Notes under the pieces: generated by a model | The model's input: only the letters and a program-made list of their open reading frames with translations | Database searches by the model: none | Told to the model about the DNA's origin: nothing | In this document: positions 52,235 to 61,913 of the stretch, piece after piece | Layout: the number at the start of each line of letters is the position of its first letter | Numbering within the stretch: the first letter of the stretch is position 1 | Assembly: GCA_038744785.1 (NCBI GenBank) | Contig: JBCDLX010000007.1 | Location: 62,001-126,000, forward strand | Direction: 5' to 3' | DNA length: 64,000 bases | Origin: Ovoidimarina sp038744785 | GTDB taxonomy: Bacteria; Pseudomonadota; Alphaproteobacteria; Rhodobacterales; Rhodobacteraceae | Program-made: the position numbers and the translations under genes

Positions 52235-52870
52235 GCGGCCGATCCACTGTCACCGTGTCGACTTGCGGGCTGCGTGCCGTATATCGGACGGTAGAACCCG
52301 CGAACCAACAACACGTACTTCGAAACATCCGCAAATGACCCTAGCACCATCTTTGCGCTGCCGAACCATTGTTGGTCGTCTGCAGGTCCCATCCTGCTTT
52401 GCCAGGAAGATAAATCAATTTTACCAGAGAGTTGCGCACCGGCGGCGTTCCTTTCGCCTGTCTCTCGTACCCCCGAGACGGTACTCTGGAACGTGTTATC
52501 GACACAAGAGCGCGAACTTGGTGTCGCAATAATCTCGCCTGGTGTGGGGAAACCGTTTCCGGCAGTCGGATAGCGGCCGGTCGGTCCAGGACCATCCGGC
52601 CTATCGCGCAATCAGTATCGCGGCGGAGGATTTGTCCGGAGCGCCTGTTCCAAGATGGAAACAATCCACCGCGAAATCCAATTCCGTTGCCCATCCGGAG
52701 TGCTAGACCGGAAGCTATCGGATAGCAGGACAGTGGCGATGCGCCATCATTGTAACACTTGCGAAGGGCGTACGGGCCCGCATCCGTAAACGGTTTATCG
52801 CACAGGCCTCGCCAGTGGCGAGCAGAGCGATTAGAACTCAGGCTTGAGGAAACACCGGGATCGAAGCGAT
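52235..52870. other. Gene-free divergent region of 636 bases
   Basis: No reading frame on either strand shows a recognisable protein, although long frames are open by chance (for example 52341-52907 on the reverse strand, proline- and arginine-rich). It lies between outward-pointing sulfotransferase and acyltransferase genes, so it holds both promoters and could contain a regulatory RNA. No tRNA or repeat could be found by eye. Confidence 0.4.
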
Positions 52871-53983
52871 ATGGCGCAGGCCAGCTACGACGATTTTCGC
52901 GCCACACGTTTTTTCACGTCCTTGGATGGACTAAGGTGTTTCAGCATTCTTTTGGTGATATGGCACCATTCGCCTGTACGTGATTTCGTCGATGACAGCA
53001 TTCGCATCGCAAGTCGCGGCTTCACCGGGGTCGATTTCTTTTTCGTGCTCTCCGGCTTTCTGATTACCTCCCTGATGCTGCGCGAAGAGGAGGATACTGG
53101 TCGGATTTCGTTGCGGGGTTTTTACCTCCGCCGGGTCCTTAGGATCGTTCCGCTTTACTTCCTTGTGGTGACGCTATCGTCACTGTGGTTTGTAGGTGTG
53201 CGCGGCTACGATATGGGTGGGCTCATCCCATATTACTACGCGTTTCTGTCGAACTTCCTGACAGCGGACATTCCTTTACTCGCGCCGACATGGTCCCTGT
53301 CTGTTGAAGAGCAATACTATCTAATGTGGCCGCTCTTGATGCTTTTGATGGCGCCGCGACAATGGTTACGGGGCGTCTTTATCCTGATGGTGCTTGGCTA
53401 CGCCTTTTTGGTCACGAACGGCATACTGCCCTTACCGAGCTTCGGCACAACTGAACACGCAGAGTTCAAGCTGCCGATCGGCCCGTATTCCACTATTCTT
53501 ATCGGCGCGCTCGTGGCAATTCTGCTGCATCATCGGCGCGGGTTTATTTGTATAGCCCTTCTATTGGGTCACCGGGTCGCGCCTTTGATCCTCTTTGCCC
53601 TTCTTTTTCTTCTCTGGCAGGTACTTCCGGCCCGGTTGATGGGATGGCCAAGCTTTGCCATGCATCTTTCCATGGCAGCAATAATTGCCGCTGTCGTAAT
53701 CCGTCCGGATCATATCCTTGCCCCTCTGATGACCTGGCGACCTGTCGCGCGGTTGGGGGCGATCAGCTACGGAATGTATCTTTGGCATCTCTTCGGCCAT
53801 CACGCAGGGGTGGAGTTGTCGGTTGCAATGGGACTGACAGGAATTGCGCAGGCCTGGACAATTCTCTTGGTCATGTTCGCAGTGACCGTGGTAGTGTCGG
53901 AAGCAAGCTTCCGGTGGTTCGAGAGCTTTTTTCTGCGCCTGAAGGCATCGTCGCGTGCCGGTCGCACCCGCCCCGCCATATAG
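52871..53983 (+). CDS. Acyltransferase 3 (OafA/YrhL-like) membrane protein
   Basis: A 370-aa membrane O-acyltransferase with about ten helices. The N-terminal FTSLDGLRCFSILLVIWHH carries the conserved motif with a catalytic histidine, and GFTGVDFFFVLSGFLITSLM and SWSLSVEEQYYLMWPL-like text (TWSLSVEEQYYLMWPLL) are family hallmarks. It moves acetyl or other acyl groups from acyl-CoA across the membrane to sugars of the growing polymer. ATG 52871 is used; TTG 52844 would add nine residues. An inverted repeat begins inside its last codons. Confidence 0.9.
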   Translation: MAQASYDDFRATRFFTSLDGLRCFSILLVIWHHSPVRDFVDDSIRIASRGFTGVDFFFVLSGFLITSLMLREEEDTGRISLRGFYLRRVLRIVPLYFLVVTLSSLWFVGVRGYDMGGLIPYYYAFLSNFLTADIPLLAPTWSLSVEEQYYLMWPLLMLLMAPRQWLRGVFILMVLGYAFLVTNGILPLPSFGTTEHAEFKLPIGPYSTILIGALVAILLHHRRGFICIALLLGHRVAPLILFALLFLLWQVLPARLMGWPSFAMHLSMAAIIAAVVIRPDHILAPLMTWRPVARLGAISYGMYLWHLFGHHAGVELSVAMGLTGIAQAWTILLVMFAVTVVVSEASFRWFESFFLRLKASSRAGRTRPAI

Positions 53984-53995
53984 GTGAGGCGGGTG
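53965..53995 (+). terminator. Candidate intrinsic terminator after the acyltransferase gene
   Basis: A perfect 8-bp inverted repeat, CACCCGCC (53965-53972) and GGCGGGTG (53988-53995), has a 15-base loop and is followed by ATTTT. It overlaps the last codons and stop of the acyltransferase gene and lies before the convergent beta-helix gene. The T run is short, so it may work weakly or in both directions. Confidence 0.45.
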
Positions 53996-54069
53996 ATTTT
54001 GCACCGGTCGACGGTCTTGTCGTTAAGCTGTTAAGACCTGAGAACTTCGAACCGCGCGTGGCGAACGCG

Positions 54070-57000
54070 CTAGGCGACGTCGAGAAGATCTTCGTCTTCG
54101 TTTTCGGGTAGATCGTCCTGTAGCCCATGGCCCTGGGTCAATGCCGCCCAAAGTTCGTCCTCGGAGGCATCCCTGTCGGTCACATCGCCGATGGTTTCTA
54201 CCCCAATTTGGCCGGAACCAGATGTCAATTCGAGCCGGACGGCATCCGCATCGTAGTCGACATAAATCATCGCATTCCGGGCGCCGAGGCTTTCGATTGA
54301 CAAGGCTGAGGTGTCGAGCATGCCGGTTATCTCATCAGCATCCATCAGGACAAAGGAGTTACCGGCGGCGCCTCCCAGACCCGAAAGGTTGATGTCCAGA
54401 GTAGCATCTTCCAGGTCGATGCCCGAAAGGACATTCGGTGCATCGCCCATCGCGCCAGAACGGAACTCCTCAATCGTTCCAAGACCGTTTTCGTCGGCGC
54501 TGAAAGAAAGGGTTCCGCCCTCTCCAACGTCAAGGATCGCGATCCCGCCGTCGTCGCCATCAAAGCCGACTTTTGCGTCACCACCGGCGATCGAGAGATA
54601 GTGACCTTGATCAATTTCCCATGCGGCCCCGCCAGTCGCGAGAATGGCCTGACCGCCCTTAACATTTAGATCGACATGACGCGCCAGACCTTCGTTTACT
54701 AAGCGGCCATCGGTCATCTCGACTTCCAAACCGCCGCCGGTGCCGTCCATCCAGACCTGACCTGCGCCAGAGATCTCAAGTCGGGCATCGCCGCCGCCGG
54801 CGATTCCATCGTCTGCCGACAGCTTTCCGCCATGCACTTCTAACTCAGCGGTATGCATGTCCAAACGCTCTATCGCGGCATTGCCGTTGAATATAACATG
54901 GTTTCCGCCCAGATCGACGCTGTCGCCCTCAACAGTTCCGGGCAGGTCATCCGTGGACCAGTTGGCCCGGTTATCCCAGCGGACACCGTCGCCAATGTCG
55001 TTTGGAATGAAGCGCAGCGTCTCGGCATCGTCGCGAACGCTGCCGTCATCCACCCCGAAACCCTGCTGGAAGTAATCAATGATCAGGTCGGCATCAACGA
55101 TGTCGTCGGTGGTGCCCTCTGCCTCGGCCCGCAAGTACTCGGCAAACTCATCGATGTCATTGCCGTCCCCAAGCAGCGCCTCGATGAAGTTGTGGATTGT
55201 GGTTTCATTCAGCGCATCGGGGTCAAGGCCCTCGACATTCTGTTCGACCGTTCGTTCCTGACGTGTCTGTCCGAACCAGTTCCAAACAATCGTATCGTCG
55301 TAGTAGGCCTCATTCTCAATTTCCAACCCTGGATCGGTACGCGTCGTTTCAAGGAACGCCTCTGGATCGTTTGGATCGAAAGAATGAGCGACAATGTTGT
55401 CATTAAATGTCGACATTAGGCCCGTGTCGACCAGCCCTTTGCCGACTGAACCTGTGAGCAGTCCGAAAAGGTAGCCTGCCTCCGTAGCGACCGTGTCCGT
55501 CATGTACAGATAGTGACCGACAGGTCCCGCTCCGGCGTAGTCGCCGCCATGCGCATAGGACGCCACGTTATTGTCGATAAACACCATGTCTTCGACATAG
55601 CCAGATGACCGCAACAGCATTCCATCGGCAGCCGAGCGCATTGAGATCGTGTCTCGTACCGTCACGTCCTGCGCTTCGTTCTGGATGTAGATGTTGTGGC
55701 TGAACCAGACGGGCGGCTGCCCCCCCTCGATCGATCCGTCGGGGAGGAAGTCATCCTCCCACCCTATATGATCGAAGAAGTTTCCTTCAAGAAGAAGGCC
55801 TTCCATGTTGTCGGCAAAGAGCCCGACCGATCCCTTTGGATCCCAGATCCCGTCCCCGTTCTCGTCTACGGGTTCCTCGCGGTGGATTTCGTAGAAGGCG
55901 CTGTCGCGGACGGTAATGCCCTGTGCACCGCCATTGGCGGACAAGCCACGCGACGTGAAAAGAGCGTCGTCAACGAGCACGTTGGTCATTCCGGTCGTCT
56001 TCACGACGTCATCGAAGTGAATGCCCTGGTAAACAAGGTTTCCGACTTTGCCAGCGCCAGCATAGGGCGGGTTTTCAAGTATTGGCCGCTCACCTTCGCC
56101 CCAGGCCCCGACATAGATCGGGTTCAGAGGGCTTTCCCCGAACGTACCATGGTCGACGATGCGTTCGAAATCATAGCTGTAGCCCTTCTCAAGAAGAAGC
56201 CAGTTGGACGTTTCGCTGAAGCGCGGTGTGACGTGACGCCAAAGCAATTCCGCTGCTTCATCGTCGAGCGCCATGCCCTCGCTATGTCCGTAAGTGCCAT
56301 TGTCGGCCAGCCATTCGGCAGTGATGTCCTCGACATCCAGTCCTTCGATCGAGGCGATGCGGGCAAGCGAATAGGCATCGTCGGATCCGGTCGCGTACAC
56401 CTTCGTATGGTTGTCACCGTGTTCCACGACGATACGGCCGTCGTCACCGACCTCGAGCATATAGTTGTTCTCGCCAGTGGCCCATCCCGCCTCTTGGGCG
56501 CCTTCTACAACGTCAAGCGACAGGGAGTATTGGCTGGTCGATCCATCTGTATGCGTGATCTCGTATTCCAAAGAGTCGTCGCCGACATAGTTCGACTTCG
56601 TCAAAACCAGTGCGAGCGAGTTATCCGGGTTCACTGTCAAAGTGCCGTGCGATGGCGCGGACAGGATACGCAGGTCGGCGATGTCGTCGGCGTCTGGTGC
56701 GATTGTCGCAACCCGCCCTGCCATAACTTCAAGAGAGCCATTGATCGGCGCCGAAACCACCGTTGGTTCCCCGTCGCCGCTTGTCCCGCTTTGTGCCGGC
56801 GCATCGGGCGTGGGGTCGGCGACACTGGCCGGCGGCGGTGTAACCGGATCCCAGGCTGCCCCGCCTCCGCTCGTAGCAGGTGGATCAGGTTCGGGATCAG
56901 AAACTGGGGGAAGTGCAGTCGGGCCCGCAGAGCCGCCGCCTCCAGCGCTGGCAGCAGGTGGATTGGGTGCGGGATCTGAGCCGCTCGCGGGCACCGGGCC

Positions 57001-57234
57001 CGTCGGTCCAGACGGTTCGCCGGCCGCGGGCGAGCTCGACGCCGGCGCACCGGCTTCGTCTACGGCTTCAGCAGAGGCTGCTGCGACCTTCGCGCCGCCC
57101 GCCCTACCGGGCGACAACCTGGAGCCATCGGTCTGAATGCCGTCGTCATCGTCCCCACCACCACTGGTTCCGCCCCCCATCGCGCCCACGCCGCCGAAGC
57201 CCAGCAGGCCGACTAGGAAAACAAAAGGATTCAT
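54070..57234 (-). CDS. Large parallel beta-helix surface protein with Pro/Gly-rich N-terminal linker
   Basis: A 1054-aa acidic protein. The N-terminus is hydrophobic but lacks basic residues (MNPFVFLVGLLGFGGVGAMG), so it is not a standard Sec signal. Residues about 25-165 are a Gly/Pro/Ala/Ser-rich, low-complexity linker. A cadherin-like segment (HGTLTVNPDNSLALVLTKSN and YVGDDSLEYEITHTDGS) follows at about 195-230. The core (about 300-650) has beta-helix strands such as YQGIHFDDVVKTTGMTN, VLVDDALFTSRGLSANGG and GITVRDSAFYEIH. The rest has repeats like LDMHTAELEVHGGKLSADD, similar to autotransporter/PEP-type strand repeats. Calcium-binding RTX motifs are absent. Polysaccharide lyase or epimerase, or an adhesin, are the options; catalytic residues are not visible. 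Confidence 0.75.
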   Translation of the reverse strand: MNPFVFLVGLLGFGGVGAMGGGTSGGGDDDDGIQTDGSRLSPGRAGGAKVAAASAEAVDEAGAPASSSPAAGEPSGPTGPVPASGSDPAPNPPAASAGGGGSAGPTALPPVSDPEPDPPATSGGGAAWDPVTPPPASVADPTPDAPAQSGTSGDGEPTVVSAPINGSLEVMAGRVATIAPDADDIADLRILSAPSHGTLTVNPDNSLALVLTKSNYVGDDSLEYEITHTDGSTSQYSLSLDVVEGAQEAGWATGENNYMLEVGDDGRIVVEHGDNHTKVYATGSDDAYSLARIASIEGLDVEDITAEWLADNGTYGHSEGMALDDEAAELLWRHVTPRFSETSNWLLLEKGYSYDFERIVDHGTFGESPLNPIYVGAWGEGERPILENPPYAGAGKVGNLVYQGIHFDDVVKTTGMTNVLVDDALFTSRGLSANGGAQGITVRDSAFYEIHREEPVDENGDGIWDPKGSVGLFADNMEGLLLEGNFFDHIGWEDDFLPDGSIEGGQPPVWFSHNIYIQNEAQDVTVRDTISMRSAADGMLLRSSGYVEDMVFIDNNVASYAHGGDYAGAGPVGHYLYMTDTVATEAGYLFGLLTGSVGKGLVDTGLMSTFNDNIVAHSFDPNDPEAFLETTRTDPGLEIENEAYYDDTIVWNWFGQTRQERTVEQNVEGLDPDALNETTIHNFIEALLGDGNDIDEFAEYLRAEAEGTTDDIVDADLIIDYFQQGFGVDDGSVRDDAETLRFIPNDIGDGVRWDNRANWSTDDLPGTVEGDSVDLGGNHVIFNGNAAIERLDMHTAELEVHGGKLSADDGIAGGGDARLEISGAGQVWMDGTGGGLEVEMTDGRLVNEGLARHVDLNVKGGQAILATGGAAWEIDQGHYLSIAGGDAKVGFDGDDGGIAILDVGEGGTLSFSADENGLGTIEEFRSGAMGDAPNVLSGIDLEDATLDINLSGLGGAAGNSFVLMDADEITGMLDTSALSIESLGARNAMIYVDYDADAVRLELTSGSGQIGVETIGDVTDRDASEDELWAALTQGHGLQDDLPENEDEDLLDVA

Positions 57235-58142
57235 GCGGGACTTCCCGTTTGCAGTTTTTGTCTTTTCGCATAAGCAAACTGGTTAACCTGCCCCTACCCA
57301 CACACCTCCAATTTGACCCAAATGAGGCACGTTGAAGGCGCTGTTGCGTCAGCCAAGCACCAATAATGTAGCACTGGCAAGACCGTGTCCAATTGATGAA
57401 CAGTTTTCTGCCGATGGGATTCGAAAACGCGGTTTTTTGAAGATTTTTAAGGGAATTCGCGGTGTCACGGAAACAACGGTGTCGAAGGGGCGTGGCGTAT
57501 TTTGGCCGTTCCGGCGGATTGTAGCCGATGATTCCCATCCCTGCTCGTGCTGCGGTCGGCGCCCAGCAGCATTGGTGCACGCTTTTCCTGCATCACTATG
57601 CCAACAAATCTGGTGATTGGGCAGTTTGAACACCCATTCATCAGACCCCGAATAGATGCGCGACTGAGTTCTTAAGTCGTTACCGAGCTAAAGGGACATT
57701 GGTGTTCATACCGGCTGCGACGGGGCAACGCCTCAGTGATCCAAGCGGCGCTGGGAACATCTCAATCTATCTTGGCCGGAGAAACCTAAGCGATTGACGG
57801 GTTAGCCGCCCGCCGAGCGACATGGGCCGACCATCACCTTACACACAAGAGCGGTACAACCGTTCGCGGCTTCTGCGGTCTAGTGGCGCATGGACGCAAT
57901 TGTTCTGGCATGTGCGGCTGTTGCCCGATGCCTCGAACTTTCGAAAGTGTCCCAGGCATCAGAGCCGATCGCGGGGTTTGAGCTGGCGGCATGCGGCTTG
58001 CGTGCCTGCCGCAAAGTGCTGGATTGCTTGATGCAGCGGGGTGTCTATTGCAGAGGCGGCTATTCCCAGAAGATTCGGCAGCCACTTGCACGCTGACGCT
58101 GATACCGAAGGCTGCAGATCTTCGAATTCCGCAACCCGGACA
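57235..58142. other. Gene-free region of 908 bases
   Basis: Between the start of the beta-helix gene and the end of the hydrolase gene there is no convincing gene. Open frames such as 57349-57633 on the reverse strand give basic, low-complexity text with no resemblance to any family. The part near 57240-57330 should contain the promoter of the 1054-aa gene. The region separates the polysaccharide locus from the peptide-type uptake cluster and is less GC-rich near 57400-57480. No tRNA, attachment-site repeat or insertion sequence was found by eye. Confidence 0.45.
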
Positions 58143-60167
58143 TCAGCATTCGCTCCGGCGCACGGTGAAGTTATTGTCATAGCTGTAGACGGTTTCGTCT
58201 TCGTCGTTTGCCAAAAGCCGCTGCGAGATAAGGAAACTGCTTTTGTTCGCGGTAATCGTGGTGTGGGACAAGAGAGTAACCTGTCCCTCGTTGTCGCCCA
58301 AACACAGCCGATAGCTGAATTCGGCTCGGGCCGACTGCGGCGCGCTGTCAGCGATTGACAGGGCAACATCGCCCCGGGCGTCCACAGACCGACCGTTCTC
58401 ATGAATTTTGAACGCCCCATCATCCCGCGTCGCCAGGCGTGTGATCCTAGGCTCTTCGTCGGCTCGACAGAGTTTGACATCCCGCCTGGGGGTTCGGGTC
58501 CATATGACCCCATTCACGGCCGGCACAATCGCACGCGATGGGATGTCGGCAGGTTGACAACGGTTTGCCTTATCGAGAACCGGTAGATGCAACGTGCCGA
58601 CACCAGCCTGCATGACCAGCGTCATCTGGTCAGCCGCGGGCCAGGCAATCGGCCAGACATTTGTCGAGATCGACAGGCGCAGCGCGTGCCCAGGCGAGAT
58701 TTCCTGGGCGATATCGGTGAGGCGAACCGTCAGATCGTCGCTGTGTCCGGTTTCCGCGCACCTGCCAGTCGCCGACAGGTTTGCAAATCCGTAGCTCAGA
58801 AGTGTCGCGCTGCCTGCCTCATCTAGCTCGCAAAGGCGGATGAGGAGGGCACCATCAGGATGAGAGGTTCGGAATTTCAGGTGGACAGATGGCGCGCCAG
58901 CGACGATCAGCCCGCTTGAAAAAGCTTCGCTGTCGAATACGAGGGCGCCCTCGTCGTGCCGTGCCTGATCGAGCGGCATTTCAGGGCCGAAACCGTGAGG
59001 CAACCACTCCCAGGCGAGCATGTCGTTGTCTAGAGGTGTCGAAACCGCCATCGGCGCGTCCCCGGGTTCCGGCGCGGATGCCAGCCCTCCTTTGTTCAAG
59101 TGCAGCTGGTGTCGAGACGTGCCCTTCGGCGGCCAGCTTTCGGCAGAACACCAGCGTCCAGGGCGCCGCACATAGGCGGGCCTTGGCGGAACGCTTTCCT
59201 GAAGATAGTAGCGCAGCTTCGGGCCTCGATCCGCACGAGGACATATTCCCATAAGCCAGCGATCCCACCATGCTTTGGCCTCGCCCAGAAAATCCATCTG
59301 CGGACCGGGATGAGCGATGTGGGGGTAGGCGTGGGTCCATGGGCCTATGATTGCACGCGTAGGGCATTCGAGCCTATTGAGCATTCGCAGTGCTGCATTC
59401 GAATATCCGTCCGCCCATCCGCAGATCAATAGGGTTGGCGCAGTAATTCGGCTGTAAGACTCGCGCAGAGATCCGTGCCGCCAGAATGGCCCATTCGACT
59501 GGTGCGACATCCATCGTTCAAGGACGTTCGGAGCTGCTTCCATCCTGGCAAGCCACTCTTTGCGCCACGCAGCACCGCTCTGTCTCGTCGGCGGACGCAT
59601 CATATAGGTTTGATAGAGTGCGCCCCAGGCGAGCCCTGCTGTCAGCATGCGACCGCCCATATAGTGAATATCGTCCTCATACCGGTCATCGGACCCGTGA
59701 ACCGGGATTATTGCCCTCAGAGATGGCGGCCTTAGCGCTGCAACCTGCAAGGCACTGAATGCGCCCCATGACATGCCGAACATACCCGTTGTGCCGGAGC
59801 ACCATGGCTGATCCGCGATCCAGGCCAGCGCATCGACGCCGTCCTGCTGCTCACGTTCGATGTATTCGTCTTGCGGCGGACCATCGGAATCGAGCGACCC
59901 CGCGGGTTCGAGGCGAAGCGAGGCGTATCCATGCCCGGCGAACCACGGGTGGATCAACGCATCGCGCGGGTAACTGAAATCCGCATGTCGAAACGGACAG
60001 TATTCTACCAGCGCTGGCACGGGGTGTTTGTGCGCGCATTCGGGCAACCAAAGGCGCGCGGACAGGTTGCGGCCATCGGGCAGGCTGACTGGCAGTGAGG
60101 GGACGATCTCAACCTGATGCGGGAGCGGTTCATCAGATACCGCCCCCTGCGCACTCGGGCGTTCCAT
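58143..60167 (-). CDS. CocE/NonD family hydrolase (peptidase S15-like)
   Basis: A 674-aa two-domain serine hydrolase. The alpha/beta-hydrolase domain has the nucleophile in GMFGMSWGAFSALQ (Ser133 from this start), the likely acid in CGWADGYSN and the histidine in GPWTHAYPH. The C-terminal jelly-roll domain, from about residue 400, is typical of Xaa-Pro dipeptidyl peptidases and cocaine esterases. There is no signal peptide. The ATG at 60167 is preferred; a TTG at 60254 would extend it by 29 residues over the end of the binding-protein gene. Located just downstream of a solute-binding protein and a GlxA-type regulator, it probably hydrolyses the imported amide, ester or peptide. Confidence 0.88.
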   Translation of the reverse strand: MERPSAQGAVSDEPLPHQVEIVPSLPVSLPDGRNLSARLWLPECAHKHPVPALVEYCPFRHADFSYPRDALIHPWFAGHGYASLRLEPAGSLDSDGPPQDEYIEREQQDGVDALAWIADQPWCSGTTGMFGMSWGAFSALQVAALRPPSLRAIIPVHGSDDRYEDDIHYMGGRMLTAGLAWGALYQTYMMRPPTRQSGAAWRKEWLARMEAAPNVLERWMSHQSNGPFWRHGSLRESYSRITAPTLLICGWADGYSNAALRMLNRLECPTRAIIGPWTHAYPHIAHPGPQMDFLGEAKAWWDRWLMGICPRADRGPKLRYYLQESVPPRPAYVRRPGRWCSAESWPPKGTSRHQLHLNKGGLASAPEPGDAPMAVSTPLDNDMLAWEWLPHGFGPEMPLDQARHDEGALVFDSEAFSSGLIVAGAPSVHLKFRTSHPDGALLIRLCELDEAGSATLLSYGFANLSATGRCAETGHSDDLTVRLTDIAQEISPGHALRLSISTNVWPIAWPAADQMTLVMQAGVGTLHLPVLDKANRCQPADIPSRAIVPAVNGVIWTRTPRRDVKLCRADEEPRITRLATRDDGAFKIHENGRSVDARGDVALSIADSAPQSARAEFSYRLCLGDNEGQVTLLSHTTITANKSSFLISQRLLANDEDETVYSYDNNFTVRRSEC

Positions 60168-60225
60168 GGCTTCCAAGCTATGCTCCAGACCAGAGATCGG
60201 GCGGGTTCTTTGGGTGCTGACTACC

Positions 60226-61827
60226 TTACTCGGAGAACCACCAGCGATCGGCAAGCTTGTAGCCGTCCATATCCCAGTTCACTGCGACGGACCCGTGGGC
60301 CAACTTGTCGGATTTCGCCAGGACGTCTGCGGCAAAGACCGGAATGACCTGCCCACCATCGTTGCTCACAATCCTCTGCATTTCGACATAGAGCTCTCTG
60401 CGCCGCGCCTGATCCAGTTCTGTGCGTGCTTCGACTAGAAGTTTGTCAAACCGCCCGTTCGTCCAGAATGCATCGTTGTAGCTAGCGGTGCTGACATAGC
60501 CTTCAGAAAATATCCAGTCCGCGGTGGGCCGCCCGCTCCAATAGGACATCACCCAGGGTTCCTTGCGCCAAACATCGCTCCAATACCCATCGCTTGGCTG
60601 GCGGACGACTTCGATGTCAATGCCCGCTTCCCGCGCCGATTCTGCCAACAAAACCGCCCCGTCCACTGCACCGGTAAAAGCGGCTTCGGAGCTGTTGAGC
60701 TGAATTTGCAAGCTGTCCACACCAGCCTTCTTTAAGTGGAATTTCGCCTTTTCCGGATCAAAGGCGCGCTGTGGTAGCTCGTCTGCGGTCGCGGCATCGG
60801 GCAGACTGCCTGGAATGGGGTGATCGTTCCCGACCTCGCCAAACCCGAACAGAATAGTCTCAAGCATGGCTTCGCGGTTCATGGCATACTTCACCGCAAG
60901 CCGGACGTCGTTGTCATTGAATGGTGCCACATCGGCCCGCATCGGCAGGGTGTAGTGTTTGTATCCGTTCTGAACCACCAATTCGATGCCCGACAAAGCC
61001 TCCAGTCGGCGTGCGGTAGACCGCTCGACATTGTTGATCACGTCCAGATCGCCCGCCCGAAGCCCCGATGTCCGTGCGTTGGCGTCGTTTATGCCGAGGG
61101 TTTCAACCTCATCGAAATTGGCGTGATCGTCTTTCCAGTAGTTCGGATTTCGCGTTGCGAATGAGCGAACGCCTTTTTCCCATTCCTGAAGGATGTAGCC
61201 CCCGGTGCCATTTCCCGAATCGAAATCCGTATCCCCGTCCTGTACGATCTGCAGGCGCGGGTCAGACAGCAGAACCGGGAAATCCGCGTTTCCGCTGGCA
61301 AGCGTAACCATGATGTTCATGTCCCCGTCGCGGGACAGATCGGTGATCGAAGAAAAGACGGTCTTGAGTGGTGAAGCGGAGTCATCGCCCAAATGCAGCC
61401 CCATCGTGTACAGGAAATCCTCGGGCCCGAAAGTCTTGCCGCTGTGAAACTCCACCCCAGGGCGAAGCCGCAGAAGCCATTTCTCCGCACCGGTTGACGC
61501 GGCCTCCCAGCTTTCGACAAGCTCGCCGACAAGTTCCCCTGTGCCACTGATCTCGAGGGGCCCGTTTCGGACCTGACCGATCAGAGCACCTACCATCGCC
61601 CCCGTGATGGCCGCTGGATCAAGTGTATCGGTAGATGATGTGCCCGACACGCCAAGCCGCAGCGTGCCGCCCCGCCGCGGTGCTTGTGCCCATGAGGTTT
61701 CAGGCCAAAGGCCTCCGGCACCGGCAGCCAAGCCTGCTGCCACGCTTGCAGACGAGGCACCCAGAAAGCGGCGTCGGTCCAGACTGGGACCGGCGACGCT
61801 CGTTCGGTTGTTCTTGGAAATCCGCAT
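60226..61827 (-). CDS. ABC transporter substrate-binding protein, family 5 (peptide/opine type), Tat-exported
   Basis: A 533-aa periplasmic binding protein. A twin-arginine signal (DRRRFLGASSASVAAGLAAG) is followed by a typical SBP_bac_5 protein: RGGTLRLGVSGTSSTDTLDP, then SWEAASTGAEKWLLRLRPGV, EFHSGKTFGPEDFLYTM, and TRNPNYWKDDHANFDEVETL. The C-terminal part has PFNDNDVRLAVKYAMNREAM. ATG 61827 is chosen because GGGAG lies 7 bases upstream; ATG 61845 adds six residues. Ligands of this family are peptides, nickel, opines or glycosides. No permease or ATPase gene is in the window, so the transporter core must be elsewhere, perhaps beyond 64000. Confidence 0.9.
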   Translation of the reverse strand: MRISKNNRTSVAGPSLDRRRFLGASSASVAAGLAAGAGGLWPETSWAQAPRRGGTLRLGVSGTSSTDTLDPAAITGAMVGALIGQVRNGPLEISGTGELVGELVESWEAASTGAEKWLLRLRPGVEFHSGKTFGPEDFLYTMGLHLGDDSASPLKTVFSSITDLSRDGDMNIMVTLASGNADFPVLLSDPRLQIVQDGDTDFDSGNGTGGYILQEWEKGVRSFATRNPNYWKDDHANFDEVETLGINDANARTSGLRAGDLDVINNVERSTARRLEALSGIELVVQNGYKHYTLPMRADVAPFNDNDVRLAVKYAMNREAMLETILFGFGEVGNDHPIPGSLPDAATADELPQRAFDPEKAKFHLKKAGVDSLQIQLNSSEAAFTGAVDGAVLLAESAREAGIDIEVVRQPSDGYWSDVWRKEPWVMSYWSGRPTADWIFSEGYVSTASYNDAFWTNGRFDKLLVEARTELDQARRRELYVEMQRIVSNDGGQVIPVFAADVLAKSDKLAHGSVAVNWDMDGYKLADRWWFSE

Positions 61828-61913
61828 GGCATCGCTCCCTGGCAAAACTGTTAGGTAGAAGGATACGGATCACGCTTCTCTCAGAGTTCGTTTAATCGAC
61901 ATCTGTATTATGC

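Noticed and set aside
55696..56979. A 427-codon forward frame opposite the beta-helix gene
   Set aside because: It lacks a ribosome site and family resemblance; the reverse frame has the repeating strands of a beta-helix protein.
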